Positions 17,884 through 27,245 of a DNA stretch of 64,000 nt are shown here, in pieces (within the stretch, counting starts at the first letter, position 1; each line of letters starts with the position of its first letter). The notes below the pieces were generated by a model. It saw only the letters and a program-made list of their open reading frames with translations, did not search any database and had not been told where the DNA came from. Source of the DNA: Desulfoferula mesophila (GTDB lineage Bacteria > Desulfobacterota > Desulfarculia > Desulfarculales > Desulfarculaceae); assembly GCF_037076455.1 (NCBI RefSeq), contig NZ_AP028679.1, positions 3,673,501 through 3,737,500 of the forward strand, written 5' to 3'. The position numbers and the translations under genes were made by a program.

Positions 17884-18966
17884 CTACCTCAGCTTCAGGG
17901 TGCTCATGGCCACCAGGGCCAGCACCACGGATATGATCCAGAAACGCACGATCACCTTGGGCTCGGCCCAGCCCTTGAGCTCGAAGTGATGGTGCAGGGG
18001 GGCCATGCGGAAGATGCGCTTGCCCCCGGTCATCTTGAAAAAGCCCACCTGCAAAATGACGCTCAGGGCCTCCACCACGAACAACCCGCCCACCAGGGCC
18101 AGGAGGATTTCGTGCTTGGTGCACACGGCGGTGATGCCCAAGGCCCCGCCCAAAGACAACGAGCCGGTGTCGCCCATGAAGATCTGGGCGGGATAGGCGT
18201 TGTACCAGAGGAAGCCCATCACCGCGCCCACCACCGCGCCGCAGAACACGGCCAGTTCGCCCGCTCCCGGTACGTGCAGGATCTGCAGATAGCTGGCGGC
18301 CTTGGCGTTGCCGGTGAGGTAGCTCAACACCAGGTAGGTGGCCGCCGCGATGAGCACCGGACCGGCGGCCAGGCCGTCCAGCCCATCGGTGAGGTTAACC
18401 GCGTTGGCGGTGCCCACCAGGATGAACATGGCCAGGGGGATGTAGCCCCAGCCCAGGTCCGGCAGGACCAGCTTGAAAAAGGGCACGGAAAGCTTGGTGC
18501 TGTAGCCGGGGTGCAGGTACAGGGCCGTGGCCACCGCCAGGGCCACCAGGGCCAAGAGCAGGAACTTGGTCTTGGCGCTCAGCCCGCCCTCGTTGGCCTT
18601 CTTCACCTTCTTCAGGTAGTCGTCCATGAAGCCGATCAGGCCGTAGCATAAGGTCACCCCCATGGCCATCCAGAGGTAGAAGTTGCCCAGGTCGCCCCAC
18701 AGGAGCAGGGAGACGGTCATGGCGAACAGGATCAGCGCCCCGCCCATGGTGGGGGTGCCCGCCTTGGCCTTGTGGCTCTCGGGTCCCAGCTCGCGGATGT
18801 ACTGGCCCACCTGCAGCTGGTGCAGCTTGTGGATCACCCAGGGTCCCATGAGCCAGGCGATGAGCAACGCGGTCACCGCCGCGTAGATGGTGCGGAAGGT
18901 GATGTAGCGGAATACGTTGAACGCCCCGATGTAGTCGGCCAGGGGCACCAGGAGGTGGTACAGCAT
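17884..18966 (-). CDS. mraY: Phospho-N-acetylmuramoyl-pentapeptide-transferase
   Basis: Integral membrane enzyme that transfers phospho-MurNAc-pentapeptide to undecaprenyl phosphate, making lipid I. 360 aa, about ten membrane segments. Catalytic Asp-rich motifs are visible: GFMDDYLKK near residue 115, [10 protein letters not shown] near residue 190 and [12 protein letters not shown] near residue 265, plus the family's HHHFELKGW near the C-terminus. The first base of its ATG is the last base of the murF stop (TAATG). Confidence 0.97.
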   Translation of the reverse strand: MLYHLLVPLADYIGAFNVFRYITFRTIYAAVTALLIAWLMGPWVIHKLHQLQVGQYIRELGPESHKAKAGTPTMGGALILFAMTVSLLLWGDLGNFYLWMAMGVTLCYGLIGFMDDYLKKVKKANEGGLSAKTKFLLLALVALAVATALYLHPGYSTKLSVPFFKLVLPDLGWGYIPLAMFILVGTANAVNLTDGLDGLAAGPVLIAAATYLVLSYLTGNAKAASYLQILHVPGAGELAVFCGAVVGAVMGFLWYNAYPAQIFMGDTGSLSLGGALGITAVCTKHEILLALVGGLFVVEALSVILQVGFFKMTGGKRIFRMAPLHHHFELKGWAEPKVIVRFWIISVVLALVAMSTLKLR

Positions 18967-20363
18967 TAGTGCCCCCCTCCCGTTTCGCCGCCCAGACGCG
19001 CCACCACCCGCTCCATGCCCATGGAGCGCGATCCCTTTATCAGCACCAGGTCCCGCTCGTTCACCAGTTGTTCAATCTCCTGAAGAAGCTCGTCCATGGT
19101 CGCGAAGCTCATGGTCTGGGCGGGGGACAGCCCCGCCTCGCGGGCCCCCAGGGCCACCTGTTCGGCCTGCTCGCCCAACGCCGCCACCAGGCGGCAACCG
19201 GCCTGGGCGGCCAACCGCCCCATGTCGCGGTGCATCCGGGCGGCGAACTCGCCCAGTTCCTTCATGTCGCCCAACACCAGCACCATGGGCCGTCCCTGGG
19301 CCATCTCCCGGGCCGCACCGAGCCCGGCGGCCACCGAGAGCGGGTTGGCGTTGTAGGTGTCGTCCAAAAGCGCCGGGCCGCCCGGAGCGCCGGTCAGGGC
19401 CAGGCGGCCGGGCACCGGGGCAAAGGCCTCCAGCCCGGCGGCCACCGCGTCGATGCCCTGGCCCAGGGCGTGGGCCGTGGCCGCGGCGGCCAAGGCGTTC
19501 ATCACGTTGTGCTCCCCCGGCGCGGCCAGGCGCACCGGGGCCGTTTCTCCGGCCAAGTTCAACACAAAACTCTGGTGCGTTCCCTGGGGTGCCATATCTT
19601 GGGCCCGCACCTCGGCCGCGCTTTGGATGCCGAAGCTCACCACCCGGCAGGGCAGGCTGGCCGCGAAGGGGGCCAGCAGGGGATCGTCCAGGTTGACCAC
19701 CGCCGTGGCCGCCGGGCTCAGGCCCATGAACAGCTCGGCCTTGGCCGCCGCGATGGCTTCCAGGGAGCCCAGCCTGCCGATGTGGGCCGGGCCCACGTTG
19801 GTTATCACCCCGGCCTCGGGGGCGGCGATCTCAGTGAGGCGGGCGATCTCGCCCGGCGCGTTCATGCCCATCTCCGCCACGCAGGCGCTGTGGGTGTCCC
19901 TGAGGCCCAGCAGGGTTAGCGGCAGGCCGATGAGGTTGTTGAAGTTGCCCTTGGTGGCCAGCACACGGTGACGCCGGCTCAGGATGGCCGCCAGCATCTC
20001 CTTGGTGGTGGTCTTGCCGTTGCTGCCGGTGATGGCCGCCACCAGGGCGCTGTGCTCCCGCCGCCAGGCCCCGGCCAGGTCGCCCAGGGCCTTCAGGGTG
20101 TCGTCCACCTCCAGCAGGCAGCCGGCTTCGCCCTGGGGCAGGGGGGCTCCCGGGCGGCACAAGGCGGCCGCGGCCCCGGCCGCGAAGGCCTGCGCCACGA
20201 AATCGTTGCCGTCGAAGTTGGGGCCGCTCAGGGCCACGAACAACTGGCCCTCGACAATGGTGCGGGTGTCGGTGCTCACCCCGGTGAAGGGCGCGGCGGG
20301 GCACTGGCCCCGCGCCTGGGCGCCGGTGGCCTGGAGCACGAAGGCGGCGTCAAGCACCGGCAT
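18966..20363 (-). CDS. murF: UDP-N-acetylmuramoyl-tripeptide--D-alanyl-D-alanine ligase
   Basis: Adds D-Ala-D-Ala to the UDP-MurNAc-tripeptide, finishing the cytoplasmic precursor. 465 aa. Motifs: [18 protein letters not shown] at the N-terminal domain, ATP loop [16 protein letters not shown] near residue 110, [12 protein letters not shown], and [15 protein letters not shown] in the C-terminal part. The ATG at 20363 lies inside the end of murE (14-nt overlap). No ddl gene is present in this cluster, so the D-Ala-D-Ala supplier must be elsewhere. Confidence 0.96.
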   Translation of the reverse strand: MPVLDAAFVLQATGAQARGQCPAAPFTGVSTDTRTIVEGQLFVALSGPNFDGNDFVAQAFAAGAAAALCRPGAPLPQGEAGCLLEVDDTLKALGDLAGAWRREHSALVAAITGSNGKTTTKEMLAAILSRRHRVLATKGNFNNLIGLPLTLLGLRDTHSACVAEMGMNAPGEIARLTEIAAPEAGVITNVGPAHIGRLGSLEAIAAAKAELFMGLSPAATAVVNLDDPLLAPFAASLPCRVVSFGIQSAAEVRAQDMAPQGTHQSFVLNLAGETAPVRLAAPGEHNVMNALAAAATAHALGQGIDAVAAGLEAFAPVPGRLALTGAPGGPALLDDTYNANPLSVAAGLGAAREMAQGRPMVLVLGDMKELGEFAARMHRDMGRLAAQAGCRLVAALGEQAEQVALGAREAGLSPAQTMSFATMDELLQEIEQLVNERDLVLIKGSRSMGMERVVARLGGETGGGH

Positions 20364-21894
20364 GGTTGGCCTCCCCTTCGTGCCGCCGTCCCAGGGCCGC
20401 CAGGGCCTGCTCCCGGTCGTCGAAGTGGCGCCGCTCCCGGCCCACAATCTGATAGTCTTCGTGCCCCTTGCCCGCGATGAGCACCACGTCCTGGGGACCG
20501 GCGGCGGCCACCGCCAGCTCGATGGCCGCGGCCCGGCTGGGCTCGCTGACGTAGGCCGGGCCTTCGGTGTCCAGATCCCGCACCAGCCGCGATCCGGTGG
20601 CCGTGAGCCCCTGCTCCACCATGGCCATGACGGCCAGGGGGTCCTCGGAGCGGGGGTTGTCGCTGGTCAGCACCGCCAGGTCGGCCCCGATGCCCACCGC
20701 CCGGCCCATGAGGGGACGCTTGCCCTGGTCGCGGTCGCCGCCCGCCCCGAACACGCAGATGAGGCGGCCGGGAGTCAGGGGCCGGAGCGCGGCCAGCACG
20801 CTGGCCAGGGCCTGGTCGGTGTGGGCGTAGTCCACGAACACGCTGGGATCGCCGGGCGCGCCGACCACCCGCTGCAGGCGGCCGGGCACTCCCGGGACCG
20901 CGTCCAGGGCCCGCTGAATCTCGGCGGGCTCGAAGTCCAGGGCCAGGCCCACCGCCGTGGCGGCCAGGGCGTTTTGCAGGTTGTACAGCCCCACCAGGGG
21001 GGTGGACATCTCAAAAGACCCGGCGGGCCAGTCCACCAGGCAGCGGCCGCCGCTGAGCTTGAGCACCGGCGAAATCCCGCGCACCCGGGCCGCCTGGGAA
21101 AAGCCGTAGGTCAGGGTGCGCAAGTGCAGGCCGGTGGCCTCGCCCGCCAAGTGGGAACCCTTGGGGTCGTCGGCGCAGATCACCGCCGCCGGATCCTTGC
21201 CCTGGCGCTTGGCCTGGGGCAGGAGCTGGTTGAATAGGCGGCGCTTGGCCTGGAAATAGGCATCCATGTCGCCGTGGTAGTCCAGGTGGTCCCGCGTCAG
21301 GTTGGTGAACACCGCCGCGTCGAAGCGGCAGCCCGCCGCCCGGTGCTGCTCCAGGGCGTGGCTGCTCACCTCCATGACCACGCCCTTGACGCCGGCGCCC
21401 AGCATCTCGGCCAACAGCGCCTGCAAATCCACCGACTCGGGGGTGGTCATGGACGAGGCGCGGCGTTTGCCGGGATAGCGCTGCTCCACGGTGCCCAAAA
21501 GCCCGGCCGGGCCGCGCTGGGCCAGCAGGGACTCCACCAAATAACTCACCGTGGTCTTGCCGTTGGTGCCGGTTACCCCCACCAGGCAGAGGTGTCGGCT
21601 GGGCCTGGCGTAAAAGCGGTCGGCCATCATGGCCAGGGCCAGGCGGCTGTCGGGCACCTGAATCTGGGCCAGGGCCACCTCGGCCGGGCGCTGTACCAGG
21701 GCGGCCAGGGCGCCTTGCTTGGCGGCCATCTCCAAATAGGCGTGGCCGTCGGAGGCCGCCCCGGCGAGGGCGGCGAACACCTGGCCCGGCCCCGCCCGGC
21801 GCGAATCGTAGACTAGGCCGCGCACGTCCTCGGCCGGCAGGTCGCCGATTATCGCTTGCACCTCCAGGCCCCGCAGCAGGTCGTCCAGGCGCAT
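20350..21894 (-). CDS. murE: UDP-MurNAc-L-Ala-D-Glu--2,6-diaminopimelate ligase
   Basis: Adds the third stem-peptide residue. 514 aa. Motifs: VYDSRRAGPGQVFAAL, ATP loop GVTGTNGKTTVSYLVE near residue 110, NLTRDHLDYHGDM, and DNPRSEDP in the C-terminal domain. In this family DNPR marks meso-diaminopimelate rather than lysine as the substrate, so the envelope is of the Gram-negative type. The ATG shares one base with the ftsI stop (TGATG). Confidence 0.96.
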   Translation of the reverse strand: MRLDDLLRGLEVQAIIGDLPAEDVRGLVYDSRRAGPGQVFAALAGAASDGHAYLEMAAKQGALAALVQRPAEVALAQIQVPDSRLALAMMADRFYARPSRHLCLVGVTGTNGKTTVSYLVESLLAQRGPAGLLGTVEQRYPGKRRASSMTTPESVDLQALLAEMLGAGVKGVVMEVSSHALEQHRAAGCRFDAAVFTNLTRDHLDYHGDMDAYFQAKRRLFNQLLPQAKRQGKDPAAVICADDPKGSHLAGEATGLHLRTLTYGFSQAARVRGISPVLKLSGGRCLVDWPAGSFEMSTPLVGLYNLQNALAATAVGLALDFEPAEIQRALDAVPGVPGRLQRVVGAPGDPSVFVDYAHTDQALASVLAALRPLTPGRLICVFGAGGDRDQGKRPLMGRAVGIGADLAVLTSDNPRSEDPLAVMAMVEQGLTATGSRLVRDLDTEGPAYVSEPSRAAAIELAVAAAGPQDVVLIAGKGHEDYQIVGRERRHFDDREQALAALGRRHEGEANHAGA

Positions 21895-23876
21895 CAGGCA
21901 CCTCCCCGGCTGGGCGGCGTAAGCTGCACCCTGAGACCCTGCCCCGGCTTGAGCGGCGTGCCCGGCGCCGGCGTCTGGGAGCTGACCCGGCCCCATCCCG
22001 TGGCCTGCACCGGCAGGTTGCGGCTGCCGGCCAAGGCCAGCACCTGGCGCAGGGTCAGGCCGGCGAGGTCGGGCACCAGGCCCTCGGCCACCGCCCGGGC
22101 CAGCTCCTGGGCCGGGGCGGGGCGCGCCGGCGGCGCGTCCGCGGCCCGCGCCTGGATCAGCGGCGGGTTCTCCGGAGCCCGGTGCACCCCCAGGGCCTTC
22201 ATGGCGGCCTTGGCCATGGCCACCCAGGCGGGCCCGGCCACGGTGCCCCCGTAGTGGCGGCCCTTAGGAGTGTCGATGACCACCAGGATCACCGCCTGGG
22301 GATCGTCGGCGGGCAGGTAGCCCACGAAGCTGGACATGTACTCGCTGTGGGAATAGCCGCCCTCGGGCTTCACCTTCTGGGCGGTGCCGGTCTTGCCCGC
22401 CACCTTGAAGGGAGGCACCTGGATGCTCGAGCCGGTGCCGCCGGGCTCGGTGACCATCTGCATCATCCGGCCCAGCAGGCGGGCCTCGGCGGAACTGAGC
22501 ACCCGGCGCACCGCCTGAGGCTGGGCCTCCGAAACCAAAATGCCCGAGCCGTCCACGACGGCCTTGACCACGTAGGGCCGCATCAGCACGCCGCCGTTGG
22601 CGATGGCCCCCACCGCCGCGGTCAGCTGCAGGGCGGTGATGGCCACCCCCTGGCCAAAGGCGATGTTGGCCAGCTCCACCGGCTTCCAGTTGCGGGCCGG
22701 GCGCAGGATGCCCCGCGACTCGCCGGGCAGGTCCACCCCGGTGGGCTGGCCGAAGCCGAAGGCCTTGAGGGTTTTCTGGAGCCGCTGGGGCCCCAGCTCG
22801 ATGGCCACCTTGGCCGCGCCGATGTTGGAGGAGAACTTGACGATCTCCCCCAGGTTCAGCTCACCGTGGGGATGGGTGTCGTGGATGGTGCGCCCGCCCA
22901 CCCGCCAGGAGCCGTTCTCGCAGTCGAAGCGCTGCTCCATGTTGATGCGCCCCGAATCCAGGGCGGCAGCGGCCATGAACAGCTTGAAGGTGCTGCCCGG
23001 CTCGTAGGGGTCGGTGACGCAGCGGTTGCGATAGGTGTCGCGGGGGTAGTCCTGGTACACGTTGGGGTTGAAGGCCGGCAGCGAGGCCATGGCCAGGATC
23101 TCGCCGGTGGCCGGGCTCAGGACGATGGCCTGGCCGCCCACGGCCTTCCAGCGCTTGACGGTGGCGGCCAGAATCTTCTCCACCTGGTACTGCAGGGACT
23201 TGTCGATGGTGAGGATCAGGTCGCGCCCCCGGGACAACGGACCGGTGGTTGACCCAGACAGCTGGAAGGTGCGGCCCAGGGCGTCGCGGGCCCGGGTGAC
23301 GGTGTGCTCCTTGCCCCGAAGCACCTGGTCGTAGCCCCGCTCCAGGCCTTCCAGGCCCTTGGCGTCCAGCCCGGCGAAGCCCAACAGGTGGCAGGCCAGG
23401 TTGGTGTAGGGATAAAAGCGGCGCGGCTCCTGGACCAGGCCCACCGACTTCAGCTCCAGGGCCTTGACCGCCTGGGCCTGCTGGGGGTCCACCCGGCGCT
23501 CCAGCCACACGAAGTGGCGCTTGCCCTCCATGCGCTTGATCACCGGCTTGGCCTCCACCCCCAGGGCCTTGGCCAGGCGCAGTCCCTCGCGCCGGGGGTC
23601 TTCAACCGCCACCGGCCGGACGTAAACGCTGTCGGTCTCCAGGCTCAACGCCAGCTCCACCTGGTTGCGGTCGTAGATGATTCCCCGGTTGGGGGCGATC
23701 TCCACCTCGCGCACGATCTCCCGCTGGGCCCTCTGGTTCAGGGGATCGCTCTGCAAGACCTGCAGGTCCACCGCCCGCCCGGTCAGCAGGGCGAACACCA
23801 GGACAAAGACGCCGCCCAGCGCCCACAGGCGCGTGCGCACCCAGCGGCGGAAATCCTTGGGTTGGCGCACGCTCAC
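21894..23876 (-). CDS. ftsI: Septal penicillin-binding protein (FtsI/PBP3-type) with a C-terminal PASTA domain
   Basis: Class B PBP that cross-links septal peptidoglycan with FtsW. 660 aa: short cytoplasmic N-terminus, one membrane anchor (LGGVFVLVFALLTGRAVDL), a PBP dimer domain, then the transpeptidase domain with STFK (near 294), SSN (near 347) and KTGTAQ (near 494). The last 65 or so residues form one PASTA domain (VPDLAGLTLRQVLALAGSRN...), unlike E. coli FtsI but common in Desulfobacterota and Firmicutes relatives. It overlaps ftsL by 4 nt. Confidence 0.94.
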   Translation of the reverse strand: MSVRQPKDFRRWVRTRLWALGGVFVLVFALLTGRAVDLQVLQSDPLNQRAQREIVREVEIAPNRGIIYDRNQVELALSLETDSVYVRPVAVEDPRREGLRLAKALGVEAKPVIKRMEGKRHFVWLERRVDPQQAQAVKALELKSVGLVQEPRRFYPYTNLACHLLGFAGLDAKGLEGLERGYDQVLRGKEHTVTRARDALGRTFQLSGSTTGPLSRGRDLILTIDKSLQYQVEKILAATVKRWKAVGGQAIVLSPATGEILAMASLPAFNPNVYQDYPRDTYRNRCVTDPYEPGSTFKLFMAAAALDSGRINMEQRFDCENGSWRVGGRTIHDTHPHGELNLGEIVKFSSNIGAAKVAIELGPQRLQKTLKAFGFGQPTGVDLPGESRGILRPARNWKPVELANIAFGQGVAITALQLTAAVGAIANGGVLMRPYVVKAVVDGSGILVSEAQPQAVRRVLSSAEARLLGRMMQMVTEPGGTGSSIQVPPFKVAGKTGTAQKVKPEGGYSHSEYMSSFVGYLPADDPQAVILVVIDTPKGRHYGGTVAGPAWVAMAKAAMKALGVHRAPENPPLIQARAADAPPARPAPAQELARAVAEGLVPDLAGLTLRQVLALAGSRNLPVQATGWGRVSSQTPAPGTPLKPGQGLRVQLTPPSRGGA

Positions 23877-24190
23877 GGCAGCACCCGCACCCTCTCAGGC
23901 GGCACTGGGGCCAGGCCCAGGCGGGCGCCCGCCTGTTCCAGGCGTTCGGGGGAGCGCAGGTTGTTCAGCTCCACCCGCAGGCGGCGGCCCATCTCCACCA
24001 TCTCCACCCGGTTCTGGCGCGCCTGGCTGATCTGGTAGGAAATGCTCAGCCCCTTGATCCCGGTGTAGAGATAAAACAAGGCGCACCCGATGACGAGGGC
24101 CAGCACGATCAGCCCTTGCCGCAGGCTTATCGCCACGCCGGACACCTGCAGGGCGGGGCGGCGGTTGGCGGCTCGCACGCTCACGTTCAT
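23873..24190 (-). CDS. ftsL: Cell division protein FtsL-like
   Basis: 105-aa bitopic protein: short basic N-terminus, one membrane segment (LIVLALVIGCALFYLYTGI, about residues 27-45), then a periplasmic coiled-coil-like stretch (YQISQARQNRVEMVEMGRR) and a short C-terminal region with LNNLRSPERLEQAGARLGL, the usual FtsL ending. It would scaffold FtsQ/FtsB and FtsI. FtsL proteins are poorly conserved, so the call rests on architecture and position between rsmH and ftsI. It has 4-nt overlaps at both ends. Confidence 0.88.
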   Translation of the reverse strand: MNVSVRAANRRPALQVSGVAISLRQGLIVLALVIGCALFYLYTGIKGLSISYQISQARQNRVEMVEMGRRLRVELNNLRSPERLEQAGARLGLAPVPPERVRVLP

Positions 24191-25131
24191 GCCGCCGCCT
24201 CCGTGCGCACCGCCGCCCTCAGCCGGGCGGAACGGGCCCTGGGGTTCAAGGCCACCTCGGCCTCGCCGGGACGGCCCAGCTTGCCCAGGGGCTTGAACAG
24301 AGGGAGGCGGCCGCAGGCGCAAACCGGCAGGTCCGGCGGGCAGGTGCAGGGATTGGCCCAGGCGGCGATGGCCTTTTTTACCCGGCGGTCCTCCAAGCTG
24401 TGATAGCTCAGCACGGCCAGGCGGCCTCCCGGCCTGAGCAGGCGGGGAGCCTGCTCCAGAAAGCGCTCCAGCATGCCCAGCTCGTCGTTCACCGCCAAGC
24501 GCAAGGCCTGAAACACCTGGGTGGCCGGGTGCAGGCGGCGCTTGCGGCGTTCGGCCATGGGCATGGCCCCCTCTACCACCTCGGCCAGGCGGCCGGTGGT
24601 GGCGATGGGCTCCTTGGCGCGCTCGCGCACAATGGCCCTGGCCACGCGCCTAGCCAGGGGCTCCTCGCCCAGGCGCTTGAACAGCGAAGCCAGCTCCTCC
24701 TCGCTCGAGGAAGCCACCAGCTCGGCCGCGCCGGGTCCGTGGGCGCCCATGCGCATGTCCAGGGGTTCGTCGCGGCGGAAGGAAAAGCCCCGGCCCTCTT
24801 CGTCCAGTTGCATGGAGCTTAGCCCCAGGTCCAGCAGCACGCCGTCGGCCAGGCCCGCGCCCAGGGCCGTCAGCTCCCGCTCCAGGTTGTCGAAGGTAGC
24901 CTGCACCAGCTTTATCCGTCCGCTGAAATTCTTTAGCCGCCGCCCGGCCAGCTCCAGAGCCCTGGGGTCGCGGTCCAGGCCCAGCAGACGCCCGTCCGGC
25001 GCGCTGGCCGCCAAGACCTCGGCGGCGTGTCCGCCCGCGCCCAGGGTGCCGTCCAGGTACAGCCCTGCCGGCCGCGGGGCCAAGGACTCAACCACCTCGG
25101 CCAGCATCACCGGCCGATGGTGCCCTGCCAT
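24187..25131 (-). CDS. rsmH: 16S rRNA (cytosine(1402)-N(4))-methyltransferase
   Basis: SAM-dependent methyltransferase (MraW) acting on C1402 of 16S rRNA in the ribosomal P site. 314 aa. Motifs: HHRPVMLAEVVESL at the N-terminus, SAM motif YLDGTLGAGGHAAEVL, DGVLLDLGLSSMQLDEEGRGF, and LAVLSYHSLEDRRVK near the C-terminus. It starts 3 nt after mraZ and overlaps ftsL by 4 nt, so it belongs to the dcw operon. Confidence 0.96.
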   Translation of the reverse strand: MAGHHRPVMLAEVVESLAPRPAGLYLDGTLGAGGHAAEVLAASAPDGRLLGLDRDPRALELAGRRLKNFSGRIKLVQATFDNLERELTALGAGLADGVLLDLGLSSMQLDEEGRGFSFRRDEPLDMRMGAHGPGAAELVASSSEEELASLFKRLGEEPLARRVARAIVRERAKEPIATTGRLAEVVEGAMPMAERRKRRLHPATQVFQALRLAVNDELGMLERFLEQAPRLLRPGGRLAVLSYHSLEDRRVKKAIAAWANPCTCPPDLPVCACGRLPLFKPLGKLGRPGEAEVALNPRARSARLRAAVRTEAAA

Positions 25132-25134
25132 GGC

Positions 25135-25578
25135 TTAAATTCCCAGCTCAGCCATGAAGGAACTGAGGTCGCCGAAATTCTCTTGAATGCGGGAGCGCTC
25201 CTCGTACCAGCGGTCCTTGTTCCAGAGCTCGAAATTGCTCTGCATGCCCACCAGCAAGATCTGACCGTCCAGGTCGGCCAGCTCGCGCAGCGCAGGAGGT
25301 ATGAGGACGCGGCCCTGCTTGTCCAGGGTGCTTTCGGTGGCGCCGCTGATAAAGTAGCGGCGAAAGGCCAGAACGCGCGGATCCACCTGGGACTGGCGGC
25401 CGATCTTGTCGGCTATGGCCCGCCATTCCCCATAGGGATAGGCCACCAGGCACCGGTCGCTGGTGGTGATCACCACCCGCTCCTCGCCGTGCTTTTCATT
25501 GAGCACCTCGCGGAAGCGGGCGGGCACCGCGACCCTGCCCTTGGCGTCGATGTTATGCGCCGACCAACCCGTAAACAC
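25135..25578 (-). CDS. mraZ: Transcriptional regulator MraZ
   Basis: 147-aa DNA-binding protein with two AbrB-like halves, each with the MraZ core: NIDAKGRVAVPARFRE near residues 9-24 and STLDKQGRVLIPPALRE near 84-100. In the family it forms ring oligomers and represses its own operon. The GTG at 25578 is chosen because it gives the normal short N-terminus (VFTG before NIDAKGR) and has AGGAG about 6 nt upstream; the frame stays open further upstream through the operator. First gene of the dcw cluster. Confidence 0.94.
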   Translation of the reverse strand: MFTGWSAHNIDAKGRVAVPARFREVLNEKHGEERVVITTSDRCLVAYPYGEWRAIADKIGRQSQVDPRVLAFRRYFISGATESTLDKQGRVLIPPALRELADLDGQILLVGMQSNFELWNKDRWYEERSRIQENFGDLSSFMAELGI

Positions 25579-25601
25579 CTTGGCTCCTTTGGGGGGACTT
25601 A

Positions 25602-25636
25602 CCCACGATTCCCCACCATTACCCACTTGGAACCAC
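25602..25636 (-). promoter_or_regulatory. MraZ operator: GTGGG boxes at 10-bp spacing
   Basis: On the minus strand GTGGG occurs at 25622-25626, 25612-25616 and 25602-25606, each separated by exactly 5 nt. A degenerate fourth box (GTGGT) lies in register at 25632-25636. Direct GTGGG repeats every 10 bp are the established MraZ binding pattern. They lie 24-58 nt before the mraZ start and overlap the -10 box, fitting autorepression. Confidence 0.88.
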
Positions 25637-25664
25637 ATTACCCAAGCGAGCCAACGCATGTCAA
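25635..25664 (-). promoter_or_regulatory. Candidate promoter of the dcw cluster
   Basis: Minus-strand TTGACA (25659-25664) is a perfect -35 box, followed after 18 nt by TAATGT (25635-25640). The predicted start would lie in the MraZ boxes, so bound MraZ would block initiation. Confidence 0.6.
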
Positions 25665-26147
25665 GAAATAAACAAGAAAAATCTGGGCTTTCACCCGATA
25701 AGCGAGGGGCGGGCACAAGCCTACCGCCGGGGTAGGCCCGCGAGGAGCCGACGCCCCGAGGGCACGCTACTTTGCCCTTAATCAAGGCCTGCGATTAAAA
25801 GGCGTTTCGTAGCCTCAAACAAGGCCTGAAACGGCGGCGCTGCCGGCGCCCCATGGATGGTGGGGATTGGTGGGTGGAGACCTTGGCAAAGCCACAAGGG
25901 AACAGCAACGGGCCCTAGGGCGCATAATTATCTTTCACCTACAACGGGCTAGGGAAGCAGGGTCGCGAAGATAGGACATTTTTACAACAATGCATATTGA
26001 CGCCCGATAATTCGTGGTGTTATCCTGCATTTGTTTTAAGTACGCGTTGGCGTGCAGTTTTCGGGCGGCAACCACTTTGGCTGGCCCCCTGTCCGCCGAA
26101 AACGGGCTCAAAAGCGCTCTCAACGCCAATGGCCTGATAGGCAAGGA
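25665..26147. other. Non-coding divergent region between mraZ and the HU-like gene
   Basis: No supported gene in about 480 bases. It is less GC-rich than its flanks. TTAATC (25778-25783) and GATTAA (25793-25798) form a small inverted repeat. A stretch around 25970-26045 is A/T-rich and may hold the promoter of the HU-like gene. A 69-codon minus-strand frame at 25935-26144 has no family signature or good ribosome site. Confidence 0.4.
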
Positions 26148-26170
26148 CGCCTTCCCAAAGTGGGAAGGCG
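26148..26170 (+). other. Perfect 10-bp hairpin in the HU-like gene leader
   Basis: CGCCTTCCCA (26148-26157) and TGGGAAGGCG (26161-26170) form a perfect 10-bp stem with an AAG loop, ending 41 nt before the ATG. No T-run follows. It could be a symmetric protein-binding operator, an mRNA stability element or an autoregulatory structure. Confidence 0.55.
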
Positions 26171-26211
26171 ACTGGGGATAGAGTCAAACCTCAAAGGACC
26201 GAGGAGGAGGC

Positions 26212-26511
26212 ATGGCTAAGAAACCTGCCACCAAGGCGGACATGATCGACAAGATCGCCAAGGACGCCGCCATTTCTAAAGTCGCCGCCAAAAAAGCCCT
26301 GGAATCCATCGTCGATTTCGCCGTCAAAGAGGTGAAGGTGGGACGCCCATTCCGGGTAGCCGGTCTGGGAACCTTCATGCAGAAAAAGAGCAAGGCGCGC
26401 AAGGGCGTGAACCCGGCCACGGGCGAGCCCATCAAGATCAAGGCTAGCAAGCGCATGGTCTTCAAGCCAAGCTCCGCGGTGAAGCTGCTTCTCAATCCCA
26501 AGAAGAAGTAA
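26212..26511 (+). CDS. HU family DNA-binding protein
   Basis: 99-aa nucleoid-associated histone-like protein. The HU fold is visible: N-terminal helices (KADMIDKIAKDAAISKVAAKKAL), then the core AVKEVKVGRPFRVAGLGTF and the DNA-contact arm ARKGVNPATGEPIKI, in which the conserved Pro that intercalates into DNA is present. The C-terminus KASKRMVFKPSSAVKLLLNPKKK is lysine-rich. GAGGAGGAGG directly precedes the ATG, suggesting strong translation. It is monocistronic, with its own terminator. HU and IHF subunits cannot be separated with certainty. Confidence 0.92.
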   Translation: MAKKPATKADMIDKIAKDAAISKVAAKKALESIVDFAVKEVKVGRPFRVAGLGTFMQKKSKARKGVNPATGEPIKIKASKRMVFKPSSAVKLLLNPKKK

Positions 26512-26538
26512 GCTCCACCAGGCGCTAACGCCAAACAA

Positions 26539-26589
26539 GGCTATCCGGCCGGGACGCCTCGGCGCCGGGACCGGATAAGCCAGCTTTTT
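26539..26589 (+). terminator. Rho-independent terminator of the HU-like gene
   Basis: GGCTATCCGG (26539-26548) pairs with CCGGATAAGCC (26571-26581), one bulge, with a second GC-rich inner hairpin between. TTTTT follows at 26585-26589. Confidence 0.75.
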
Positions 26590-26732
26590 ACGGGCTCGAA
26601 GCTTAGCGTCCAGAAGGCGATGTCCGCTGGTGCGGACCGATGGCGATCAGGCGACGGATCGTGGCCGTTGTCAACGCGCGTAAACCTTCTGTGGCCCAGT
26701 GGATGTCTGTTTAAAGGTATTGGCGGCACGCC

Positions 26733-27245
26733 GTGACTTCCCCAACCGACCTGATAACCGGCAGGCCCCTGTCACCCAGTGACGACGAGCCGGTGCGCCA
26801 AGCCACCGAGGCTCGGCTGCTGGCCATGGGCTATTTATCCCAAGACATCCGCGTGGACGCCGCCCGCACCCTGGGCACGGAGTACGCCTCCCTGCGCGTG
26901 GTGGCCGACCTTTTGGTGCACAGCGGAGACCGGCCCGCCATGCTCCTGCGTTGCGCCCGGGGCTCGCTGGTCACCCGGGAAAAAGAGGCCCTGGCCGCCG
27001 CCCGTCTCATCACCCCCCACATGACCCCCCTGACCGTGGTGACCAACGGCGAGGACGCCGAGATTTTGGAAACCTACAACGGCGAGGTGTTGGCCCAGGG
27101 CCTGGCGGGCATACCCTACCCCGAGCAATTGGCGCGGATGTTGGCCAAGCGGCCCCTGCGCAAACCGACCCGCCACGAGACCACCCAAGCTGCCCGGGTC
27201 TACGCCGCCTACGGCGGCTTCCACTGCGAGGCCTATTGCCGCTGA
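26733..27245 (+). CDS. Type I restriction HsdR N-terminal domain-like protein
   Basis: 170-aa protein started by GTG. It resembles the stand-alone HsdR-N-like (HSDR_N_2) nuclease-fold proteins common in Desulfobacterota. The N-terminal part has a helical VRQATEARLLAMGYLSQDIRVDA segment (seen in two parts); a central region holds RVVADLLVHSGDRPAMLLRCARGS, where D and the later R/C positions resemble the PD-(D/E)xK core; and TPLTVVTNGEDAEILETYNGE follows. No helicase or methylase gene is near, so it is not a restriction system by itself. The C-terminus ends in GFHCEAYCR, with two cysteines. Function unknown; nuclease activity is inference. Confidence 0.6.
   Translation: MTSPTDLITGRPLSPSDDEPVRQATEARLLAMGYLSQDIRVDAARTLGTEYASLRVVADLLVHSGDRPAMLLRCARGSLVTREKEALAAARLITPHMTPLTVVTNGEDAEILETYNGEVLAQGLAGIPYPEQLARMLAKRPLRKPTRHETTQAARVYAAYGGFHCEAYCR

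Noticed and set aside
25935-26144. 69-codon minus-strand frame between mraZ and the HU-like gene
   Set aside because: No ribosome site, no domain, and it overlaps the A/T-rich putative promoter region of the HU-like gene.
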